This document shows, in pieces, positions 7,742-15,550 of a stretch of 64,000 nucleotides of DNA. The stretch is from contig CAJPFG010000027.1 of the NCBI GenBank assembly GCA_905339235.1, positions 1 through 64,000 on the forward strand, in the 5' to 3' direction. Made by a program: the position numbers and the translations under genes. Every line of letters starts with the position of its first letter. The stretch's first letter is position 1. This DNA comes from Phycisphaerales bacterium. Lineage in GTDB: Bacteria; Planctomycetota; Phycisphaerae; Phycisphaerales; UBA1924. Below the pieces are notes generated by a model. It saw nothing but the letters and a program-made list of their open reading frames with translations, did no database searches and was not told the DNA's origin.

Positions 7742-7804
7742 AAATAGCAAATGGCAAATGGCAAATGGCAAATGGCAAACGGCAAATGGCAAATGGCAAA
7801 TGAG
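7742..7804. repeat. heptanucleotide tandem array AAATGGC x9
   Basis: Nine copies of AAATGGC, six of them perfect; variants are AAATAGC, AAACGGC and AAATGAG at the ends and in the middle. It ends immediately 5' of the asparaginase-like gene start, within the presumed leader. Confidence 0.95.
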
Positions 7805-7807
7805 CAA

Positions 7808-7837
7808 GCGTCAGGGCGTCAGGGCGTCAGGGCGTCA
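7808..7837. repeat. octanucleotide tandem array TCAGGGCG
   Basis: Three exact copies of TCAGGGCG with partial copies on both sides, directly beside the heptanucleotide array and 10 bp from the aroA stop codon. Confidence 0.9.
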
Positions 7838-7846
7838 ACGGAGATT

Positions 7847-9259
7847 CTATGAATGGAGGCGGGCGTATTCGGTCCAGAAGGTTGGGTAGGTCTTGGCGAC
7901 ACAGGCTGGGTTTTTGATGAGGATGTTGGGGCGGCGGAGGGCGATGAGGGAGAGGGCCATGGCCATGCGGTGGTCGTCATAGGTATCGAAGGTGACGGGT
8001 TCCTGGTGGGTGTTGTCCAGGCCGCGGGCGGGGGGGGAGATGGTGAGGGCGTCGGGGTCTCCCTGGACGGGGTTTTCGACACGGACGCCGAGCTTGGAGA
8101 TTTCGGCTTTGAGGGCCTCGATGCGGTCGGTTTCCTTAACGCGGAGGGTGCGCAGGCCGCGGAGGATGCTGGTGCCGTGGGCGAAGCAGGCGATGGCGGC
8201 GAGGGTCATGGCGGCGTCGGGCATCTCGCCCATGTCGGCGAGGATGGGGCGGAGGCGGTCGGGCGCGGCGACCTCGATGGAAGGGGGATCGGGTCGGCGG
8301 GTGACGCGGCAGCCCATGCGGGCGAGGAGGTCGGCGAAGCGGACGTCGCCCTGGAGGGAGTCTTCGGAGAGGCCGACGACGCGGATGGCGGCGCCGGGCA
8401 TGAGCGCGCCGGCGCCCCACCAGTAGGTGGCGCCGCTGGCGTCGGGCTCGATGTCGTAGGAGAAGGGTGCGACGCCCGGGGGATCGGAGACCACGCGGAT
8501 GAGGCGGGAGTCGTCGGAGGTGCGGACGGTGACACCGAGTTGGGCGAGCAGGCCCAGGGTCATGGTGATGTAGGTCGGGCTGGTGATTTCGCCGCTCAAT
8601 CGGAGCGTGATGCCGCCCAGCCAGGGCGCGACCAGCAGGAGTGCGGAGATGAACTGGCTGGACTGGGTTTCGCCGAGTTCGAGCACGGCGGGGGGCTTGA
8701 GCGGGCCCTTGGGCGGGGAGATGCGGACGGGCGGGCAGCCGGGAGCGCCGAGGTACTCAACGCCGCAGCCCAGGGCCGCGAGGATGCCGGCGAGTTCGCC
8801 GATGGGGCGCTGGCGCATGCGGGCGTTGCCGTCGATGGTGAGGGGCGCGGGGGAGAGCACGGCCGCGGCGGCGAGGAAGCGCGTGGCGGTGCCGGCGTTG
8901 TGAAGGTCGAGGGTGAGGCCATGGGGCGGTGTGAGCCAGCGGCCGCCGACGCCGGTGATGCGGAGGGTGGTGCCGACGTGCTGGGCGTGGGCGCCGAGTT
9001 GACGGACGGCGGCGAGCATGACGCGGGCATCGTCGGCGTCGAGGAGGGCGCCGCGGATGAGGGATTCGCCGTTGGCGAGCGCGGCGAGCAGGATGGCGCG
9101 GTTGGTGAGGCTCTTGGAGCCGGGCGGAGTGAACTCGGCGCGGCAGTGGAACCCGGCGCCGGTTTTTCGGGGTGTGGGGAGAGGGAGGGGGTCGGGCAAC
9201 TCCGCGAGTGGGCGGGAGAGCATGTCGAGATCGGGGGTGCTGGAACTGGCGGGCTTCAC
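7847..9259 (-). CDS. aroA: 3-phosphoshikimate 1-carboxyvinyltransferase (EPSP synthase)
   Basis: Transfers enolpyruvate from PEP to shikimate 3-phosphate, the sixth step of the shikimate pathway. The protein shows the family motifs in order: PGSKSLTNRA, LDLHNAGTATRFL, ARMRQRPIGELAGIL, QSSQFISALLL, EMPDAAMTLA, LRVKETDRIEALK and TYDDHRMAMAL. The reading frame is open far upstream through the groES gene, which is a shadow. The likely start is the GTG at 9259, which overlaps the groES stop as GTGA (470 residues); an ATG at 9223 is the alternative (458 residues). It is second in a groES-aroA pair. Confidence 0.95.
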   Translation of the reverse strand: MKPASSSTPDLDMLSRPLAELPDPLPLPTPRKTGAGFHCRAEFTPPGSKSLTNRAILLAALANGESLIRGALLDADDARVMLAAVRQLGAHAQHVGTTLRITGVGGRWLTPPHGLTLDLHNAGTATRFLAAAAVLSPAPLTIDGNARMRQRPIGELAGILAALGCGVEYLGAPGCPPVRISPPKGPLKPPAVLELGETQSSQFISALLLVAPWLGGITLRLSGEITSPTYITMTLGLLAQLGVTVRTSDDSRLIRVVSDPPGVAPFSYDIEPDASGATYWWGAGALMPGAAIRVVGLSEDSLQGDVRFADLLARMGCRVTRRPDPPSIEVAAPDRLRPILADMGEMPDAAMTLAAIACFAHGTSILRGLRTLRVKETDRIEALKAEISKLGVRVENPVQGDPDALTISPPARGLDNTHQEPVTFDTYDDHRMAMALSLIALRRPNILIKNPACVAKTYPTFWTEYARLHS

Positions 9260-9591
9260 CCGTTCGCGCCCTCGCTTTGCCGGCGGAAGACGGCGACGAC
9301 ATCCTCGACGGGGATCACGTAGAGACGGTTGTCGCCCTCGAGATCGACAGGGATCGCGTTCTTGGGGTTGAAGAGCACGCGGTCGTACTTCTTGATGGGG
9401 TAGTCGGCGTCGCGATCGACCTGCGCGGAGACGGCGACGATGCGGCCGGTGATCGTGGGAATTTCGATCTTGTCGGGAAGGTGGATGCCGCTCTTGGTCT
9501 GCTTCTTGTCGTCGTCCTTGCGGAGGAGGACCCGCTTGCCGATGGGTTCGACGGTTTCGAGGGAGCGGGCGGTGGGCTGAGGTCTGGTCAT
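9256..9591 (-). CDS. groES: GroES-like co-chaperonin
   Basis: A 111-residue GroES-family protein. The Cpn10 fold is visible as VEPIGKRVLLRKDD, the mobile-loop region KKQTKSGIHLPD, GRIVAVSAQVDRD, KKYDRVLFNPKNAIPV and LYVIPVEDVVAVF. The hydrophobic tripeptide expected in the mobile loop is GIHLP here, close to the usual GIVLP. No groEL follows; the next gene is aroA, coupled by GTGA, so this is a stand-alone paralogue rather than a classic groESL operon. It carries an extra N-terminal ~15 residues. The start ATG at 9591 has GATACT 10 nt upstream. Confidence 0.88.
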   Translation of the reverse strand: MTRPQPTARSLETVEPIGKRVLLRKDDDKKQTKSGIHLPDKIEIPTITGRIVAVSAQVDRDADYPIKKYDRVLFNPKNAIPVDLEGDNRLYVIPVEDVVAVFRRQSEGANG

Positions 9592-9704
9592 TGCACCCAA
9601 GAGTATCAGGGATTGCGATAAGGCAAAGGGAGATCTCATCCACCGTGGAGCGGGGGGATCGCGGCGGGTCGCCGGTGCGTGTATGCTGGCGGCGGGAGGT
9701 TTGC

Positions 9705-10238
9705 GTGAACGACCCGATCGCTCAGCCGCTGTTTGAACTGATCAAGGACGTCCCGGACTTCCCGAAGAAGGGGATCGTCTTTAAGGACTTCACGCCGCTG
9801 CTGGCGGATCCGCGGGCGCTGGCGCTGGCGGTGGAGTTGATGGCGAACCCGTACCGGGGGCGGGGCGTGGACGTGGTGATCGGGGCGGAGTCGCGCGGGT
9901 TTATTTTCGGGACGGCGATTGCGCAGGCGTTGTCGGCGGGGTTCGTGCCGGTGCGGAAGGCGGGGAAACTGCCTCGGGCGGTGCGAGGGGTGACGTACGC
10001 GCTGGAGTACGGGAGCGACCGGCTGGAGATTCACTCGGACGCGGTGACGAACGGGACGCGCGTGCTGATCGTGGATGACCTTCTGGCGACGGGCGGCACG
10101 CTGTCGGCGTGCGGGGAGCTGGTGACGGGCGCGGGCGCGGTGATCGTGGGGATCACGGTGCTGATCGAGTTGACGGGTTTGAAAGGGCGGGCGCGGGTGA
10201 CGGGGTTCGGGGATGTGCACTCGGTGCTGAGGGTTTAG
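9705..10238 (+). CDS. apt: adenine phosphoribosyltransferase
   Basis: Salvages adenine to AMP using PRPP, in the cytoplasm. The 177-residue protein has DVPDFPKKGIVFKDFTPLL at the N-terminus, VIGAESRGFIFG, GFVPVRKAGKLP and the PRPP-binding motif VLIVDDLLATGGT. The start is the GTG at 9705, preceded by GGGAGGT at 9694-9700; the longer frame to 9591 has no conserved sequence. Its last 4 bp overlap the end of the convergent PEP-CTERM gene. Confidence 0.95.
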   Translation: MNDPIAQPLFELIKDVPDFPKKGIVFKDFTPLLADPRALALAVELMANPYRGRGVDVVIGAESRGFIFGTAIAQALSAGFVPVRKAGKLPRAVRGVTYALEYGSDRLEIHSDAVTNGTRVLIVDDLLATGGTLSACGELVTGAGAVIVGITVLIELTGLKGRARVTGFGDVHSVLRV

Positions 10239-11137
10239 CGGCGGCGGCGATGGTGGAGCGCGAGCAGGAATCCGCCGAGGATGACGGTGGGGGGCGAGGG
10301 GTTCGGATCGGTTGGGACGCCGATGTTGATCGAGGCCGGAAAGACCGTCACGGACTCTCGGATCGAACCATAGACTTCGACCTCGGTGGCAAACCACCAT
10401 GCTTCTCGCACGAAGAGACCATTGCGCAGGGCGCCGCCGATGCCCTCTTGAGGTGTGGAGATCGTGAGCGTGCGACCGGTGTCCGGCGCAAGAATCACGC
10501 CGAACTTGAACGTGACCAGGTTCTGGGTCCCAAAGGCCGGAGATGGGAAGTCGGAGCGGCGATCACCACCCAGTTGGGGCTGCGCTGACGTAACGCCACC
10601 GCCACCATTGAAGTTGTTGGCCGAGTTTGTCGGTCCGACACCGATCCAGTTCGTGATGTGATTCTGTGCGATGCGCAGCACGCGTTCTGTCGGAAGCATG
10701 TGCACATGTCCTCTCAGAAAGTAGCTGCTTGGTGCGGCGCCGCTCGCGAAAGGAGTAATTCGCCCATAGACCCCCGGGAGATCGGCGACGTGCCCAACCG
10801 GAGTTGTCAGAAGGCTGCCATAGGGTCCGATCCCCGCGGGGTTGTACCCCGGACCGGTCAAACCCAGGTCGACGTTTGTGATGAGGCGATCATCGAGCGC
10901 CCAGTTGGAGAGCAGCGGCTGGAAGATGATCTGGCTGAGTGCGAGCGCACCCGAGGATCCGTGCGAGCTGACCACCGATCGCACCTCGATGCGGTCCCCC
11001 GGCTGGGCATCCAGCGTGCTCGCCCAGCCGTTGTCGTTGAACGGGCTGTACCGGCGGACCTGGTAGGTGAGGTCGGTCTGGGCGAGAGCGACGGATGCTC
11101 CGGCCGCGACGAAGAGGGCGGTGAGGCGCGTTTTCAT
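10235..11137 (-). CDS. secreted PEP-CTERM protein, paralogue 1
   Basis: A 300-residue exported protein, the most divergent of four paralogues in this region. A signal peptide (MKTRLTALFVAAGASVALAQ) is followed by a beta-rich domain: YQVRRYSPFNDNGWASTL, GDRIEVRSVVS, ALALSQIIFQPLLSNWALDD, DLPGVYGRITPF, YFLRGHVHMLPTERVLRIAQ, ITNWIGVGPTNSANN and LVTFKFGVIL. The tail PSPPTVILGGFLLALHHRRRR minus its last Arg is PEP-CTERM-like: Pro-rich signal, short hydrophobic helix, basic cluster. Such proteins are processed by an exosortase in other planctomycetes. Function is unknown. ATG 11137 has GGGAG upstream. Confidence 0.8.
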   Translation of the reverse strand: MKTRLTALFVAAGASVALAQTDLTYQVRRYSPFNDNGWASTLDAQPGDRIEVRSVVSSHGSSGALALSQIIFQPLLSNWALDDRLITNVDLGLTGPGYNPAGIGPYGSLLTTPVGHVADLPGVYGRITPFASGAAPSSYFLRGHVHMLPTERVLRIAQNHITNWIGVGPTNSANNFNGGGGVTSAQPQLGGDRRSDFPSPAFGTQNLVTFKFGVILAPDTGRTLTISTPQEGIGGALRNGLFVREAWWFATEVEVYGSIRESVTVFPASINIGVPTDPNPSPPTVILGGFLLALHHRRRR

Positions 11138-11510
11138 GGTGGGCTCCCGAAGAGACATACCGGGAGGCGAACCGCAGGGATGCGTCCTTTTTCATCTACT
11201 TGCCAAAGGCCGATGACGCAACATGTTGCGCCGGAAGCAGGGCCGTTTTCTTCAACGACGATGTGGGTGATTTTGGTCCACGCGAGCCCACGATGCCCGG
11301 GCAAACCTTGGCGAGGGTGCCGGGATCAGAGTCTCGTCGCGGCCCGGCGGCGCGCCGAGCGGGCGAGCCCGAGGGCCGCGAGCCATGTGCCACAGGAAGT
11401 GGGAAAGACGAGGAAAAAGGCCGGATTATCTCGTGGGCGAAGCCGGGAGACGCGTCGGCGGGGGCGACAGCGAGCGGCCGAGCGGTCAGAACTGCTGATT
11501 GTATATGGAC
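11138..11510. other. gene-free stretch, promoter only
   Basis: Apart from the presumed promoter of paralogue 1 nothing coding could be supported. Several long overlapping frames exist on both strands but show no recognisable protein sequence. Confidence 0.6.
11193..11221 (-). promoter_or_regulatory. candidate promoter of PEP-CTERM paralogue 1
   Basis: On the minus strand TTGCGT and TAGATG are 17 bp apart; transcription would start about 50 nt before the ATG at 11137. Confidence 0.35.
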
Positions 11511-11696
11511 TTATGGATTGAGACTGGATGAGAGGCCGCGACCCGGATCGCGGAAGCGCGCGGTGCCGGTGCATACAACCAAGGCGCGGATTCCGATGTA
11601 ATCGCCGGGGATGCTGAAGGGGCCGGCTTCGTGGCAGGGAGACATCCCGCAGCGCACGCCCGTAACGAGGGTGGTGATCCGAAGCGCGCGGCTCAC
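11511..11696 (-). CDS. possible small protein coupled to paralogue 2
   Basis: A 61-residue frame whose GTG start overlaps the stop of paralogue 2 as GTGA. About three quarters of third positions are G or C, as in neighbouring genes. The product (RITTLVTGVRCGMSP, PGDYIGIRALVVCTG) has three Cys and no recognised domain. The ribosome-binding site is weak. It could be a real small protein, the remnant of a frameshifted tail, or chance. Confidence 0.35.
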   Translation of the reverse strand: MSRALRITTLVTGVRCGMSPCHEAGPFSIPGDYIGIRALVVCTGTARFRDPGRGLSSSLNP

Positions 11697-12607
11697 GGCG
11701 CGTCCACTCGTACACGGGAGCGACGTGTGGCGAGGACGATGCAGACGAGTGACGCCGCGAGGGCTGGAGGAGTGGGCGCGATGTGAACCATCGCGTCGAG
11801 CGAAAGAACATCGGTGCGGTGCAGGCCGGGCGCGGTCTGATCCGGGGCGTTGTACCAGCGGGTATCGGGTTGTCTGAATGTGTGGGGTCCGATCACCGGG
11901 TTGTCGTACGGACCGATGGGCGCGGCGATGGTAAGGTCGCGCGGCCCGGAGTCTGGGTCGATGACGAATCCGAACTTGAAAACGATGAGATTCGAAAGCG
12001 AGTTATTCTGCGGCGGCAAGTTGGTCGGGCGGCCGGCGCCGAGGGTACCCTGCGCAATGGTGACGCCGCCGGCGCCGCTGGTATTGTTCGCCGCCCCGGA
12101 GCCGGAGGAGGCGCCGATTCCGATCCAGTTGGTCACGTCGGCGCGGGCGATGCGCAGGTAGGTCCGGCCCGTTCCGTTGGGGTTCTCGTGGAAGTGCCCG
12201 CGGTAGAAGTTGGACGTGGTCGTGTTGGCGCCCGCCCAGGGGCTGATCCTTCCGTAGACGCCCGGAAGATCCTGGACGTAGCCGGGAGGGGTGGACGTGT
12301 TCGAGCCCGTGGGTCCGATGCCGATTCCGCCGGGAGTACCCGGCGTGCCGATGATCGAGTCCGCCGCGGTCCAATCGGCGATGATGGGCTGGAAGATGAT
12401 CTGGCCCAGGCCGTAGACGGTTGACGTGCCGATGTAGGAAACGACGGCGCGGACTTCGACATGGTCGCCGGGAAGGGCGTTGAGGCTGGTGGCCCAGCCC
12501 GTGTTGTGGGCGGGATCGAAGCGGCGGACTTCAAAGCGGAGTTCGGTTTCGAGGGGCTGGGCCGCGGCGGTTGACGCGAGCGCAGCGAGCAGGACGATGT
12601 GCTTCAT
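11693..12607 (-). CDS. secreted PEP-CTERM protein, paralogue 2
   Basis: A 304-residue exported protein closely similar to paralogues 3 and 4. Signal peptide MKHIVLLAALASTAAAQ. Shared blocks in order: ELRFEVRRFDPAHNTGWA, PGDHVEVRAVVSYIGTSTVY, GLGQIIFQPIIADWTAADS, GPTGSNTSTPPGYV, PGVYGRISPWAGANTTTSN, FYRGHFHENPNGTGRTYL, DVTNWIGIGASSGSGAANN and GRPTNLPPQNNSLSNLIVFK. The C-terminus has PTPPALAASLVCIVLATRR, a PEP-CTERM-like tail extended by nine residues. It begins inside the stop codon of paralogue 3 (ATGA) with AATGGAGG as ribosome-binding site, so both are co-translated. Function unknown; the Asn/Ser/Thr-rich linker suggests a surface protein. Confidence 0.82.
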   Translation of the reverse strand: MKHIVLLAALASTAAAQPLETELRFEVRRFDPAHNTGWATSLNALPGDHVEVRAVVSYIGTSTVYGLGQIIFQPIIADWTAADSIIGTPGTPGGIGIGPTGSNTSTPPGYVQDLPGVYGRISPWAGANTTTSNFYRGHFHENPNGTGRTYLRIARADVTNWIGIGASSGSGAANNTSGAGGVTIAQGTLGAGRPTNLPPQNNSLSNLIVFKFGFVIDPDSGPRDLTIAAPIGPYDNPVIGPHTFRQPDTRWYNAPDQTAPGLHRTDVLSLDAMVHIAPTPPALAASLVCIVLATRRSRVRVDAP

Positions 12608-13536
12608 GCGGCGCCTCCATTCGTCCGACGGCGACGGAGAAGCAGCGATGCGACGGGCGTAAGCACAACGGTGCTTGGAGTTGGAACTACGTGAACGACT
12701 GCGTCGATCCCGATGAAGCTCGAACGATAAAGCCCCGGGACGGTCTGGTTCGGCTGCGAATACCAGCGGACGTCTCCCTGCTGTTGTGGTGGGTCAGGGA
12801 TGGGTCCTTGGGGGAAGAACATCGCCGGGTAGATGAGCAGGTCTCGCGCCTCCGTGCTGGCGCCGACCAGGAAACTGAACTTGAAGACGCTGATGTCCGT
12901 CAGATCGTTGTTTTGGGGTGGAAACTGGGTCGGTCGCCCGACGCCGATGGTGCCCTGTGCGACGATAACGCCGCCTCCTCCGCTTGTGTTGTTCGCCGCG
13001 CCGGATCCCGAACTGGGACCAACTCCGATCCAGTTGGTGACATCATTCCTGGCGATGCGGAGGTACGTACTGCCCGTCCCGTCCGGATTGATGTGAATGT
13101 GCCCGCGGTAGTAGTTGGAGGTCGTCGTGTTGGCCCCCGCCCACGGGACGATCCGACCGTATGTGCCCGGCACGTCCGGCACGTAGCCTGGAGGCGTCGA
13201 AGAGTTCGAGCCTAACGGTCCGATGCCGCGGTTCATGGGAGTATCGGGAGTCCCGATCACCATGTCTCCCTCATACCAGTTCGCGATGAGGGGCTGGAAG
13301 ATGATCTGGCCCAAGCCGTAGACGGTGGCCGTGCCGGTGTAGGAGACTACCGCGCGGACCTCGATGCGATCTCCGGGCCCGGCGGAGAGCGAATCGGCCC
13401 ATCCCAGGTTGTCGGACAGGTTGAAGTGTCGTACTTCGAATCGAAGTTCAGTGTCTTGAGGGATTGGTTGCGCCCCAGCGCCGCCGGCGAGGAGCGTCAA
13501 TGAACATGTGGTGATTCGTCGCAGCGAGAGACCCAT
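12604..13536 (-). CDS. secreted PEP-CTERM protein, paralogue 3
   Basis: A 310-residue exported protein, first gene of a two- or three-gene operon with paralogue 2. Signal peptide MGLSLRRITTCSLTLLAGGA ending at GAQ. It shares DTELRFEVRHFNLSDNLGWA, YTGTATVYGLGQIIFQPLIA, GSNSSTPPGYVPDVPGTYGR, WAGANTTTSNYYRGHIHINP, SSGSGAANNTSGGGGVIVAQ and GRPTQFPPQNN with paralogues 2 and 4, and diverges after about residue 225. The tail PTPSTVVLTPVASLLLRRRR is PEP-CTERM-like with six extra residues. The ATG at 13536 is preferred to a longer frame because the signal peptide starts there and a promoter lies 43 bp upstream. Confidence 0.82.
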   Translation of the reverse strand: MGLSLRRITTCSLTLLAGGAGAQPIPQDTELRFEVRHFNLSDNLGWADSLSAGPGDRIEVRAVVSYTGTATVYGLGQIIFQPLIANWYEGDMVIGTPDTPMNRGIGPLGSNSSTPPGYVPDVPGTYGRIVPWAGANTTTSNYYRGHIHINPDGTGSTYLRIARNDVTNWIGVGPSSGSGAANNTSGGGGVIVAQGTIGVGRPTQFPPQNNDLTDISVFKFSFLVGASTEARDLLIYPAMFFPQGPIPDPPQQQGDVRWYSQPNQTVPGLYRSSFIGIDAVVHVVPTPSTVVLTPVASLLLRRRRTNGGAA

Positions 13537-13578
13537 CCCGAGGAACTCCGGACGCCTTGCTTCTCTCTCCGCATTCAC

Positions 13579-13607
13579 AGTATGTCCGAAACGGGCGGAA
13601 TCGGCAA
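13579..13607 (-). promoter_or_regulatory. candidate promoter of paralogues 3 and 2
   Basis: On the minus strand TTGCCG and CATACT are separated by 17 bp, about 42 bp before the start codon. The -35 box is part of an 11-bp block TTCCCTTGCCG that is also present in front of paralogue 4. Confidence 0.45.
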
Positions 13608-13647
13608 GGGAAGTTTCCCTGATCGGGCCCGGGGCCGCGGGGGTTGG

Positions 13648-13653
13648 TACCAT
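13648..13653 (+). promoter_or_regulatory. -10-like TACCAT for OGT gene
   Basis: TACCAT ends 8 nt before the ATG at 13662, giving an almost leaderless arrangement; no Shine-Dalgarno sequence is visible. Confidence 0.35.
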
Positions 13654-13661
13654 CGCCGCGA

Positions 13662-15437
13662 ATGTCCTACGAGGCGTTGATTCAACAGGCGTTCGGCGAG
13701 GCCACGGGCGGGCGGGCGTGGGTTGCGATCCAGATGCTCGAGGATGCACTCCGGGCCGCGCCGGCGGACGCGGGGCTGTTGCGGGCCATGGGCAAGGTTC
13801 GCTGGTTCACCGGGGATTCGGCGGGGGCCGCGGCGTGTTTTGAGAGGGCGGTGGCAAGCACACCCGCAGACGCCTCGCTGCTCGCTGAACTCGCGCGAAC
13901 GCAGTGGCATTTGGGCCGGCTTCCCGAGGCCCGGGAGTCCTATGAACGGCTGATCATGGCCTCGTCGCGTGATCTGAACTCGTACCAGGAGATGGCGGAG
14001 TTGCTGCTGGTGATGGGCGATTCGGACGCCGCGTGGGCGGCGTTCGAGCGGGCGGCGGCGGCGTTTCCCGGCGACCCCAACCCGCACCTTCGGCTGACGC
14101 ACACGGCGGTGCGGGCGGGCGAGATCGACACGGCGGTGCGGATGGCGAGGCGGGCGGTGGAACTCTTCCCACACGTGCCGGAGGCGGTGCTTCAGTTGTG
14201 CGTGGCGATGGCGTTCGCGGACGGGGTGGATCCGGCGGAGCATTGCGCGCTGCATCGGCGGCTGGGGGAGTTGACGGCCGCGCGGGCGGAGAAGAACGCG
14301 GCGCCGTTCATGAACATCCCGGACCCGGACCGGGCGATTCGGGTGGCGTTTCTCTCGACGGACTTCCGGTTTCACGCGTGCGCGTTCTTCATGGCGGCGC
14401 TGCTGGCGCGGCTGGATCCGGAGAGCGTGGGCGTGTACTGCTACGCGCTCAACCAGGCGGATCCGGTATCGGAGACCTTCACGAGACTGGGGCTGTACCG
14501 CGAGATGCGAGGCCTGAGCGACGCGCAGATCGTCGCGCAGGCCCGCGAGGACCGGATCGACGTCCTGGTGGACTGCTCGGGGTGGTCGCGGGATTGCCGG
14601 ATGGAGGCGCTGTGCACGCGGCTGGCGCCGATCCAGGTGAACTGGCTGGGGTACTGCAACACTACCGGGTTGCCGGGGATGGATTACCGGATCGTGGACG
14701 GCGTCACGGACCCGCCGGGAGCGGAGGCGTACGCGAGCGAGACGCTGATCCGGCTGGATCGGTGTTTCGTGTGCTTCGCGATGCCCGAGCACGCGCCGGC
14801 CGCGGCGTTATCGGAAGGGCTGCGGGAGTTCTCCGAACGCGGCACGACAAACCGGCCGGTGGTTCTGAGTTGCTTTAACCGACTGGAAAAGGCCCAGCAC
14901 CGGGCGGTGTCGGCGATGGTGCGCGTGCTCGAAGGGGCTCGGGATTCGGTGTTGCTGGTGAAGGACGACGGCACGCCGGGCGCCCGGCGATCGTTCGAGA
15001 AGAGGTTCCTGGCGGCGGGCGGCGATCTGACGCGGGTGACGTGGGCGCCCTACGAGCGGGATCCGGCGAGGCACCTGGCGGGGCATCACGCGGTGGACCT
15101 GGCGTTGGATCCCTTTCCGTACAACGGGACGACGACGACGTGTGAGGCGCTGATGATGAGCGTTCCGGTCGTGACGCTCGAGGGATCGGCGCACCGGGCG
15201 AGGGTCGGCTCATCGATCCTGAAGAGCGCGGGGCTGGAGAAGTTGGTGGCCCGCAGCGAGGACGAGTACGTGGCGGTGGCGGTGGGGCTGGCCAATAACC
15301 GGGGCGCGTTGGCAGAAATGCATGGGCGCACTCGCGAGCGGATGCTGAAGTCGGAGGTGTGCAACGCCAACTCGTTTGCGCAGGCGTTCGAGCGGGCGCT
15401 GCGGGGAACGTGGGAGGCGTGGTGCGCGAGGGCGTGA
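13662..15437 (+). CDS. TPR O-GlcNAc transferase-like (SPINDLY/OGT family)
   Basis: A 591-residue cytoplasmic glycosyltransferase of the bacterial OGT family (GT41-like). Residues 1-200 form TPR repeats (AGLLRAMGKVRWFTGDSAGA, ASLLAELARTQWHLGRLPEA, SYQEMAELLLVMGDSDAAWA). The catalytic half begins with VAFLSTDFRFHACAFFMAAL, then IDVLVDCSGWSRDCRMEAL, QVNWLGYCNTTGLPGMDYRI and finally DPFPYNGTTTTCEALMMSVP with VVTLEGSAHRARVGSS, all characteristic of the family. It should add a sugar from a UDP- or GDP-sugar to Ser/Thr of proteins. It lies between PEP-CTERM paralogues 3 and 4, on the opposite strand, so these Ser/Thr-rich proteins are possible but unproven substrates. Confidence 0.87.
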   Translation: MSYEALIQQAFGEATGGRAWVAIQMLEDALRAAPADAGLLRAMGKVRWFTGDSAGAAACFERAVASTPADASLLAELARTQWHLGRLPEARESYERLIMASSRDLNSYQEMAELLLVMGDSDAAWAAFERAAAAFPGDPNPHLRLTHTAVRAGEIDTAVRMARRAVELFPHVPEAVLQLCVAMAFADGVDPAEHCALHRRLGELTAARAEKNAAPFMNIPDPDRAIRVAFLSTDFRFHACAFFMAALLARLDPESVGVYCYALNQADPVSETFTRLGLYREMRGLSDAQIVAQAREDRIDVLVDCSGWSRDCRMEALCTRLAPIQVNWLGYCNTTGLPGMDYRIVDGVTDPPGAEAYASETLIRLDRCFVCFAMPEHAPAAALSEGLREFSERGTTNRPVVLSCFNRLEKAQHRAVSAMVRVLEGARDSVLLVKDDGTPGARRSFEKRFLAAGGDLTRVTWAPYERDPARHLAGHHAVDLALDPFPYNGTTTTCEALMMSVPVVTLEGSAHRARVGSSILKSAGLEKLVARSEDEYVAVAVGLANNRGALAEMHGRTRERMLKSEVCNANSFAQAFERALRGTWEAWCARA

Positions 15438-15468
15438 GGGTTGGGGAAGGGCGATGCTGAGCACAACG

Positions 15469-15499
15469 AAAAACCCCTCCCCGGTTTTCCGGGGAGGGG
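15469..15499 (-). terminator. rho-independent terminator of paralogue 4
   Basis: A perfect 11-bp stem CCCCTCCCCGG with a TTTT loop is followed on the minus strand by five T residues. It lies between the convergent OGT gene and paralogue 4; on the plus strand no T-run follows, so it works best for paralogue 4. Confidence 0.85.
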
Positions 15500-15550
15500 C
15501 GAGTCATCGCGTCTCAGGGAGGAAACCTCCCGTTAGGTCGCGAAGGAAAC

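Noticed and set aside
7737..7799. N-terminal extension with LPFAICHLPFAI repeats in front of the asparaginase-like protein
   Set aside because: Pure translation of the heptamer array; homology starts at MRHLTL.
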